Source of the DNA: Acidobacteriaceae bacterium
GTDB taxonomy: Bacteria > Acidobacteriota > Terriglobia > Terriglobales > Acidobacteriaceae
Reading direction: 5' to 3'
Assembly: GCA_003156495.1 (NCBI GenBank)
Contig: PMHC01000137.1
Location: 1,241-17,141, forward strand
DNA length: 15,901 nt
Made by a program: the position numbers and the translations under genes. Position 1 is the stretch's first letter. Each line of letters starts with the position of its first letter. Shown here one piece after another: positions 6,806 through 13,063 of the stretch. The notes under the pieces were generated by a model. That model saw only the letters and a list, made by a program, of their open reading frames with translations. It did no database searches and was not told the DNA's origin.

Positions 6806-9800
6806 ATGGGCCGGATCGGGCGATATATTTGCGTAGCGGTGTGCCTTGCGTATTCGGCATTTGCTTTGGCCTCTCCCTACCGTGGCTCAGTAAGCTTCGG
6901 CGGGTTGCCACTGCCGGGCGCAGTCGTTGTTGTTACGGCCACACAGAACACGAAGACCGTAACCGCAGTCTCCGATGTCACGGGGGCATTTGCCTTTGAC
7001 GATCTGCCGGACGGAAGATGGACCATTGCGATCGAGATGCAAGGCTTCGTTCCGATTCATTCCGAAGTGGCGATTGCGCCGAATCTGCCCGCTGCCAGTT
7101 GGGAGTTAAAGTTGTTGCCGCCGGAGCAGATCGCGGCGCTTTCGCAGCCGGCAAAGCCCGTGCCAACGCCGGCCGCCACACTGCCAAGTACACCCGCGGC
7201 GCAACCTCCCGCGCAAAGTAAAGAACAAATCAAACCGAAGAGTAATGGGCAGAGCACGGCGCAGGAACTGCCCAAGGCGCCCGAAGCGAACGAGCAGGCC
7301 GCGGATGGATTGCTCGTGCAAGGAAGCGTGAACAACGCGGCGACCTCGCAGTATGCTACCAGTCCCGCCTTCGGCAATACGCGCTCAAATTACAGAGCGC
7401 TTTACACGGGAGGATTTGAGGCAAGAGAAGAAAACTCCGCCCTCGATGCACGGTCCTACGCGTTAAGCGGCGTGAAAGCGGACAAACCTTCGGTCAACGA
7501 TTTCACTGGCGTCGCCGCGCTCCAAGGACCAATTCACATTCCGCATCTGCTGCCGCGCGGACCAAACTTTTTTGTCTCGTATCAGTGGACGCGCAATAGC
7601 AGTTCCTCGACCAACACAGGTTTAGTGCCCACCACCGACGAGCGGAACGGCAAACTGGCCGGCCTCACGAATGCGTCGGGGAATGCGATCACGATCTACG
7701 ATCCATCGACGGGGCAGCCTTACACGAACAATCAAGTTCCGGTCAGCACGCAGGCAGCGGCGCTGCTAAAGTTATTCCCCACGTCGAATATCGCCTCAGC
7801 ATCGAACTATAACTATCAGGCGCCGGTTGTTTCCAGCACGCACATCGACGCACTGCAAACAAAGCTCGACAAGGGGCTGGGACGCAAAGACCAGCTCTCC
7901 GGCGGTTTCGCATTCCAGAGCGCACGTACCGATAGCGTGAACCTCTTCGACTTTGTGGACCGCACCGGCACGCTGGGCATCAACGGCAACATCCACTGGA
8001 CTCACCGTCTTATGCCGAGCTTGTTTCTGTTTTCCAGTTACGCCATTAGCCGTTTGCGCACCGAGGTGACGCCGAACTTCGCCAATCGCGTAAACGTTTC
8101 TTACAACGCCGGCATCGCGGGCAACGATCAGGATGCAAACGACTGGGGGCCTCCGGCGCTGAATTTTTCTTCCGGCTTCGCCAGCTTGAGCGACGCCAAC
8201 AGCTCCTTCAATCGCAATCGCACCGACTCCTTTTCGGCTTCGGTTCTTCTTTATCGCAGCAAGCACAACATCACAGCGGGTTTCGATTTCCGCAAGCAGT
8301 CCTACAACGACAACTTCCAGGAAAATCCGCGCGGCAGTTTTACATTTACCGGCGCGGCCACCGAGGACTCGAACGGCAGCGCGACGACCGGCTCCGACTT
8401 GGCGGATTTTTTGATCGGCGTGCCCGATACCAGCGCCATCGCTTACGGCAATGCAGACAAATATTTTCGCGAGCCGGTCTACGCGGTTTATGTCAACGAC
8501 GATTGGCGCGTGCTGCCGGTTCTCACCATCAATGCCGGCCTGCGCTGGGATTACAGCGCGCCGATTACCGAACTCTTCGGCCGGCTGGTGAATCTCGACG
8601 TTGCAGGTGGATTCACTTCCGTCGCCGCGGTCAAGGGCAGCGATCCGGTCGGTTCAGTTACCGGAGAACACTATCCTTCGTCGTTGATCCGTCCGGACCG
8701 TCGCATGATCGAGCCGCGCATCGGCCTCACCTGGCGGCCGATTCCCGCATCGACCGTGGTAATTCGCGCCGGCTACGGCATCTATCCCGATACTTCGGTT
8801 TATCAAAACGTCGTGCTCTCGATGGCGCAGCAAGCGCCGCTATCGACGAGCCTCAGCGTTCAGAACAGCGCATTATGCCCGCTTACGCTGGCCAACGGAT
8901 TCAATGCGTGCTCCTCGACGACCAGCGACACCTTCGGCATCGATTCCAACTTCCGCATCGGCTACGCGCAGAGTTGGCAATTGAGCGTACAGCGCGATTT
9001 GCCCTTCGCGCTGCAAGCCTCCGCCACCTACTCAGGCACGAAGGGTTCGCATGGGCCGCAGGAGATTATGCCCAATAGCTATCCGCTCGGCGAGTCGAAT
9101 CCGTGCGCGAGCTGCGCTTCCGGATTTATCTACGAAACTTCGGGCGGTAACTCGATTCGCCATGCAGGGCAATTGCAACTGCGGCGAAGATTGCGCAGCG
9201 GATTGGCCGTGACATTCTCTTATACCTATGCGAAGTCACTTGACGACGACGCCTACCTGGGCGGACAAGGGCACAGCGCCGGCAGCTCGACGCAATCGGC
9301 CTCGCTCTCCACACCTTCGGCGTCCGTGGCGCAGAACTGGCGCGATCCGCGGGCCGAGCGTTCGCTTTCCTCCTTCGATCAGCGCCATCTCTATAATCTG
9401 CAAGCGCAATACACTAGCGGCCAAGGCCTGGGTGGCGGCACGCTGCTCGGCGGCTGGCGAGGCCGCGCGCTCAAGGAGTGGACGGTGCTGGGCAATATGA
9501 GTTACGGCACAGGATTGCCCGAAACTCCAATCTATCCGGCGACTGTTCCCGGCACGGGATTCAGCGGCCTTCTTCGGCCCGATTTAACGGGCGCGTCAAT
9601 TTATAGTTCTGGCACAAACGCACGTTTGAACGCGGCAGCCTACGCGGAACCAAGCGGCGCGTGGGGAACGGCGGGCCGCAACTCGATTACCGGTCCCGGA
9701 CAGTTCACCTTCAACAGTTCGCTGGCGCGCACCTTTCGTCCGCGCCAAAAAATCTATCTCGACTTCGCTATCACCTCGAACAACACTTTTAACCATACGG

Positions 9801-9907
9801 CATTTACTAGCTGGAATAACTACGTAACCAGCACGCAGTTTGGCCTGCCGGCTTCGGCAGGCACCATGCGCAGTTTGCAAACCACGATTCATCTGAGGTT
9901 CCAATGA
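6806..9907 (+). CDS. Oar-like TonB-dependent-receptor-family outer-membrane protein with carboxypeptidase-regulatory N-domain
   Basis: From ATG 6806 the product is 1033 residues. It starts with a signal peptide (MGRIGRYICVAVCLAYSAFA, cleavage near residue 23). A carboxypeptidase-regulatory-like beta-sandwich follows at about 25-105 (SVSFGGLPLPGAVVVVTAT, then DVTGAFAFDDLPDGRWTI). Next is a Pro/Ala/Gln-rich linker at about 114-165, then GLLVQGSVNNAATSQ, a signature seen in acidobacterial Oar-like receptors. The remainder is a long beta-barrel with alternating aromatic strands and Asn/Ser-rich loops, such as FFVSYQWTRN, YAVYVNDDWRV, GLRWDYSAP and VTFSYTYAKSLDD. It ends TTIHLRFQ, with Phe next to last. 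I cannot find a well-conserved TonB plug or TonB box. Members sit in the outer membrane and are presumed to move or bind large substrates. The stop overlaps the next start by 4 bases (ATGA), implying translational coupling. Confidence 0.9.
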   Translation: MGRIGRYICVAVCLAYSAFALASPYRGSVSFGGLPLPGAVVVVTATQNTKTVTAVSDVTGAFAFDDLPDGRWTIAIEMQGFVPIHSEVAIAPNLPAASWELKLLPPEQIAALSQPAKPVPTPAATLPSTPAAQPPAQSKEQIKPKSNGQSTAQELPKAPEANEQAADGLLVQGSVNNAATSQYATSPAFGNTRSNYRALYTGGFEAREENSALDARSYALSGVKADKPSVNDFTGVAALQGPIHIPHLLPRGPNFFVSYQWTRNSSSSTNTGLVPTTDERNGKLAGLTNASGNAITIYDPSTGQPYTNNQVPVSTQAAALLKLFPTSNIASASNYNYQAPVVSSTHIDALQTKLDKGLGRKDQLSGGFAFQSARTDSVNLFDFVDRTGTLGINGNIHWTHRLMPSLFLFSSYAISRLRTEVTPNFANRVNVSYNAGIAGNDQDANDWGPPALNFSSGFASLSDANSSFNRNRTDSFSASVLLYRSKHNITAGFDFRKQSYNDNFQENPRGSFTFTGAATEDSNGSATTGSDLADFLIGVPDTSAIAYGNADKYFREPVYAVYVNDDWRVLPVLTINAGLRWDYSAPITELFGRLVNLDVAGGFTSVAAVKGSDPVGSVTGEHYPSSLIRPDRRMIEPRIGLTWRPIPASTVVIRAGYGIYPDTSVYQNVVLSMAQQAPLSTSLSVQNSALCPLTLANGFNACSSTTSDTFGIDSNFRIGYAQSWQLSVQRDLPFALQASATYSGTKGSHGPQEIMPNSYPLGESNPCASCASGFIYETSGGNSIRHAGQLQLRRRLRSGLAVTFSYTYAKSLDDDAYLGGQGHSAGSSTQSASLSTPSASVAQNWRDPRAERSLSSFDQRHLYNLQAQYTSGQGLGGGTLLGGWRGRALKEWTVLGNMSYGTGLPETPIYPATVPGTGFSGLLRPDLTGASIYSSGTNARLNAAAYAEPSGAWGTAGRNSITGPGQFTFNSSLARTFRPRQKIYLDFAITSNNTFNHTAFTSWNNYVTSTQFGLPASAGTMRSLQTTIHLRFQ

Positions 9908-12060
9908 TACGGCGCTACGCTCTTCTTGCTATTCTCGTTTCTGTCGCGGCCGGCGCGCGCGCGCAACAAGTGGGCCAAAACAAGACGCCGGACGAAGCGC
10001 AGGGTTTTACGCTCAAGATCAATTCGAACCTGGTGGTCGAAGCCGTTACCGTCAAGGACAAAAAAGGCAACTTCATCCACGGACTTACGGCGAAAGATTT
10101 CGTACTCACCGAAGACGGCGCGCCACAAGCGATCCGTTACTGCGAGCATCAAAACCTGACCGAAACCGCCAAGCCGCTGCCCGCGGAAAAGCCTGCCAAC
10201 GAAGAGATTACGGTCTACAACCGGCTGGCGCGCACGCAGATTGCGCCCGAATCGATGGACAAGCAGCGCTACAAAAATCGCCGTCTGCTCGCGCTCTACT
10301 TCGACATGACGGCGCTGCCGCCACCCGATCAGCTTCGTTCGCTCGCTGCCGCGGAAAAGTTCGTTCGCACGCAGATGACGACTGCCGACCTGATTGCAAT
10401 TTTGCGTTATCAAGGCGGCTCGGTCGATATTCTGCAGGACTTTACCGCAGACCGCAATCGCCTTTTGAGCATTCTCGAAACCATGGTTGTTGGCGAGGGA
10501 CAGGGCTCGTCGGACACCGTTGACGATACAAGCAGCGCCGATACAGGCGCGGCCTTCGGGCAGGACGATAGCGAATTCAATGTCTTCAATACCGACCGTC
10601 AGCTTTCGGCAGTGCAAACCGCGGCACGAATGCTGGGCCATGTCAGCGAGAAAAAGTCTCTTATCTACTTTGCCAGTGGCTTGCGGCTGAACGGCATCGA
10701 CAACCAGGCACAGATGCACGCCACGGCGGACGAGGCGATCAAGGCCGGCGTTTCTATCTGGACCGTCGATGCGCGCGGGCTGGTGGCCTCGGCACCGATG
10801 GGCGACGCGACGCAAGGCTCGCCGGGCGGCCAGTCGATGTACACAGGCACGTCGGCGCAGACGCTCACAACGGACTTTCAACAATCGCAGGACACGCTCT
10901 ATGCTCTGGCCGGCGACACCGGCGGCAAGGCATTTCTCGACAATAACGACCTGTCGCGCGGCATTGTGCAGGCGCAGCAGGCCATCTCCGACTACTACAT
11001 CCTCGGTTACTACACCACCAACGCCGAGCCCAACGGTAAATTCCGCCGCATCCGCATCTCGCTCGGGCAAAGCCAGGAAGCCAAACTGGACTACCGCCAG
11101 GGTTACTACGCCGAAAAGCAATTCAACAAGTTCAACGGCGTAGACCGCGAGCGCCAACTCGAAGATGCGCTCATGCTCGAAGACCCCATCACCGATCTGA
11201 CGATTGCGATGGAGATTGATTACTTCCAGCTCAACCGCGCCGAATATTTTGTCCCCATCATCGTCAAAATTCCCGGCCGCGAACTGGCGTTGGCCAAGCG
11301 CGGCGGCGCCGAGCACACACTCATCGATTTTGTCGGAGAAATTAAAGACCTGATTGGTGGCGCCACCGTTTCTAACGTACGCGACAACGTCAACATCAAA
11401 CTCAGCGACGCAACGGCCGCCGAACTGGCGCACCGTCCGATCGAATACGACATTGGATTCACGCTTTTGCCCGGCAAATACTCGATCAAGTTTTTGGCGC
11501 GCGACGACGAAACCGGCCGCATCGGAACTTATCAAACTAATTTCGTCATTCCGAATCTCAACAAGGACACGCGGCGCGTTCCCATCAGCGCCGTGGTGTT
11601 GAGCAGCCAGCGTGTCGACCTCAAGAATGCCATCTATGATGCCGAAAAAGCTAAAGACCGCGCCATTGCCGAAGCCGTCAACCCACTGGTGCAAGAAGGC
11701 AGAAAAATCATTCCCAGCGTTACGCGCGTCATCACTACCGGGCACAAGCTCGGTGTCTACTTCCAGGCCTACAAAGAAAAGCAGCAGGAGGAAAACACTC
11801 CCGTTCCTACAGCAAAATCAGTCACACCCACGCCACTCTACGCCTTCGTCACGTTCTATCAGGACGGCAAGAAGGTCTATGAAACTCAGCCAACATCCAT
11901 AACGCCCGGCGCCGGCAACAACTTCAGCAAGCTGCCCTTCAGCTTCGATATCGACACCGACGCATTGCCCCGCGGTCAATACGACTGCCAAGTTACCGTA
12001 CTCGATCCCGCGGCGCAAAAAACAGCCTTTTGGCGCGCGCCGATCATGCTGGCGAAATAA
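9904..12060 (+). CDS. VWFA-related acidobacterial domain protein (TIGR03436-type), secreted
   Basis: This is a 718-residue exported protein with signal peptide MIRRYALLAILVSVAAGARA (cleavage near residue 20). Residues 35-85 form the typical lead-in (VVEAVTVKDKKGNFIHGLTA, then KDFVLTEDGAPQAI). The von Willebrand A-like domain runs from about 128 to 365, with IYFASGLRLNGIDN, GVSIWTVDARGL, ALAGDTGGKAF and ISDYYILGYY. The metal-adhesion loop expected as DxSxS reads FDMTALPP around Asp134, so it is degenerate. The C-terminal half is beta-rich and unassigned. An AGG-containing site within the receptor's last codons (GAGG at about 9894) serves the start, which overlaps the receptor stop as ATGA. It is last in the four-gene operon. 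Such proteins are common and uncharacterised in Acidobacteria; an extracytoplasmic protein-binding role for the receptor is inference. Confidence 0.9.
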   Translation: MIRRYALLAILVSVAAGARAQQVGQNKTPDEAQGFTLKINSNLVVEAVTVKDKKGNFIHGLTAKDFVLTEDGAPQAIRYCEHQNLTETAKPLPAEKPANEEITVYNRLARTQIAPESMDKQRYKNRRLLALYFDMTALPPPDQLRSLAAAEKFVRTQMTTADLIAILRYQGGSVDILQDFTADRNRLLSILETMVVGEGQGSSDTVDDTSSADTGAAFGQDDSEFNVFNTDRQLSAVQTAARMLGHVSEKKSLIYFASGLRLNGIDNQAQMHATADEAIKAGVSIWTVDARGLVASAPMGDATQGSPGGQSMYTGTSAQTLTTDFQQSQDTLYALAGDTGGKAFLDNNDLSRGIVQAQQAISDYYILGYYTTNAEPNGKFRRIRISLGQSQEAKLDYRQGYYAEKQFNKFNGVDRERQLEDALMLEDPITDLTIAMEIDYFQLNRAEYFVPIIVKIPGRELALAKRGGAEHTLIDFVGEIKDLIGGATVSNVRDNVNIKLSDATAAELAHRPIEYDIGFTLLPGKYSIKFLARDDETGRIGTYQTNFVIPNLNKDTRRVPISAVVLSSQRVDLKNAIYDAEKAKDRAIAEAVNPLVQEGRKIIPSVTRVITTGHKLGVYFQAYKEKQQEENTPVPTAKSVTPTPLYAFVTFYQDGKKVYETQPTSITPGAGNNFSKLPFSFDIDTDALPRGQYDCQVTVLDPAAQKTAFWRAPIMLAK

Positions 12061-12193
12061 CACGTAATACACTGATCGGCTTAGTATCATGACCGGATGA
12101 TTTCGATCCTTAGCGCTGAGGTTCCCCGGTCTCAGAATCGAGACTGGGGGCACCCACAGTTGGTACAACTTCAAGCAGTCAAAGACCTGGTGC
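12061..12193. other. Short convergent intergenic region
   Basis: This region lies between the end of the plus-strand envelope operon and the end of the minus-strand phosphorelay operon. It contains a GC-rich hairpin (listed separately) and no coding frame I can support. Confidence 0.6.
12124..12149. terminator. GC-rich hairpin between convergent operons, possible terminator
   Basis: CCCCGGTCTC at 12124-12133 pairs with GAGACTGGGG at 12140-12149 around a six-base loop (AGAATC), giving ten pairs with a single G-U. It lies 64 bp past the VWFA-related stop and 45 bp past the end of the minus-strand operon's last frame, where a shared terminator would be expected. Neither strand has a T-tract after the stem, so it is not a classical intrinsic terminator; it may act as a 3'-end stabiliser or a Rho-associated stop. 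Confidence 0.45.
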
Positions 12194-12429
12194 CTAACGC
12201 GGGATAGATATGATTCTATTGAAAGGTTTGGCAATCGCGGTGATTACATGCTTGTTGCGTTCGACCAACTGAGTGGCCTCCGCCAAGTTTGTGCCGCTGT
12301 GGATGGACTTACGAATGCGTTTACTTTGCTGAAGGACGTACGTATTCAGGAGGTCGATCTGCTCGATCATCGCAATGATCTCGTGTTCGGATAAGTGCTG
12401 TTTTTAAGTTCCGCAGCTTGTACCTGCAA
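12194..12429 (-). pseudogene. Small downstream gene of the phosphorelay operon, probably broken by a one-base deletion
   Basis: On the minus strand, ATG at 12370-12368 to TAG at 12196-12194 gives a 58-residue hydrophilic, helix-rich protein (MIEQIDLLNTYVLQQSKRIR, then AEATQLVERNKHVITAIAKP). The sequence continues upstream as convincing protein, LSEHEIIA, but meets a stop. In the neighbouring frame, TTG 12429 reads LQVQAAELKN up to a run of five As at about 12402-12406. Adding one A would join the two into about 78 residues. The site AAGGA at 12434-12438 overlaps the stop of the preceding response regulator, so the TTG start would be coupled to it. I therefore read this as a fourth or fifth operon gene with a frameshift, or a sequencing error in the A run. 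The alternative is that only the 58-residue ORF is translated. The family is unknown; a short coiled-coil-like partner is inference. Confidence 0.45.
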
Positions 12430-12433
12430 TTTA

Positions 12434-12438
12434 TCCTT
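12434..12438 (-). promoter_or_regulatory. AAGGA site overlapping the response-regulator stop
   Basis: On the minus strand AAGGA begins within the TAA of the response regulator (12439-12437) and precedes TTG 12429 by four bases. This is the arrangement expected for translational coupling to a following gene, and it is the main support for a start at 12429. The spacer is somewhat short. Confidence 0.35.
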
Positions 12439-12811
12439 ATGCGCCGGGCAACACTTGTTTGATGACCTTAATCAGGTCGTTGCCGGCCACCGGTTTGACT
12501 AACCATCCAGTAGCTCCCAGCCTTCTTCCCTCGTCGCGTTTGGTAGATTCGCTTTCGGTGGTAAGCGTCAAAATAGGGGTGAATCGAAAGCCGGGCAGAG
12601 CGCGCACCTGCTTGATCAATTCCAGCCCGCCCATATTCGGCATGTTGATATCGGTAATGATGAGAGCGGGCTTCAGTCCACCTTTCAGCTTGCCGAGCGC
12701 CAATAGGCCATCGGCGGCCGTTTCCACCTGGAAGCCGTTGATCACCAGGGTGCTCTTGACGCTCATTAACATGGTGACGGAATCATCGACAATCAAAATA
12801 GTCATTGGCAT
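12437..12811 (-). CDS. CheY-like single-domain response regulator
   Basis: This 124-residue receiver domain has no output domain. The acidic pocket is Asp9-Asp10 in ILIVDDS, the phospho-acceptor is Asp54 in IITDINMPNMGG, the switch Thr is at 84-85 in LTLTTES and the conserved Lys106 is in GWLVKPV. All are present, so it should be phosphorylated, presumably by the CheA-type kinase encoded upstream. The ATG at 12811 has GGGGAA a few bases upstream; MPM offers a second in-frame ATG two codons later. The gene follows the STAS-like gene by 12 bp. A stand-alone receiver at the end of such an operon could signal to a distant target or act as a phosphate sink; the sequence does not decide between these. 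Confidence 0.94.
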   Translation of the reverse strand: MPMTILIVDDSVTMLMSVKSTLVINGFQVETAADGLLALGKLKGGLKPALIITDINMPNMGGLELIKQVRALPGFRFTPILTLTTESESTKRDEGRRLGATGWLVKPVAGNDLIKVIKQVLPGA

Positions 12812-12823
12812 GTTGTTCCCCTT

Positions 12824-13063
12824 TCATCCAATCTTCAATGCTGTTTCCAGCCAGGCGCGCAGGTCTGAATCTTTCGGCCAGTCGGCGACAGTGACTTTGG
12901 CCGCCATCAACACTTGCAGATTCGCGGGATGCAAATGGCTGCATGCGGATAAATCCACCGTGGCGGTGGGTTTTTTCTGCAGCCATCCCAACAGCTCCTC
13001 CGCCTCCTCAACGCCTACCACGTCTCGAAACATCGCTTGATTTTTCTTGAATACGATAGGCAT
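12824..13063 (-). CDS. STAS-like domain protein of chemotaxis-type operon
   Basis: This is a 79-residue protein, shorter than classical anti-anti-sigma STAS domains (about 100-110). The core VDLSACSHLHPANLQVLMAA at 36-55 matches the STAS strand-turn-helix, where classical members carry the regulatory Ser/Thr in a DSxGL-like turn. Here that turn reads HLHPANLQ and lacks an obvious phosphorylatable residue at that position. The C-terminal WPKDSDLRAWLETAL is a typical final helix. Its ATG shares one base with the kinase stop (TAATG), indicating translational coupling. Small STAS-like proteins are found beside CheA in alternative chemosensory operons; binding to the kinase or to another partner is inference. 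The fold call is moderately sure because it rests on one core motif. Confidence 0.7.
   Translation of the reverse strand: MPIVFKKNQAMFRDVVGVEEAEELLGWLQKKPTATVDLSACSHLHPANLQVLMAAKVTVADWPKDSDLRAWLETALKIG

Noticed and set aside
9889..11745. 618-codon open frame on the minus strand, antisense to the VWFA-related gene
   Set aside because: It mirrors a well-supported exported protein on the plus strand, has repetitive Val/Arg/Gly-rich composition typical of antisense frames in GC-rich DNA, and shows no domain or ribosome-binding site.
11818..12234. 138-codon minus-strand frame across the end of the VWFA-related gene
   Set aside because: Most of it is antisense to a real gene, and the remainder overlaps the hairpin and the small operon gene in a different frame; no family resemblance.
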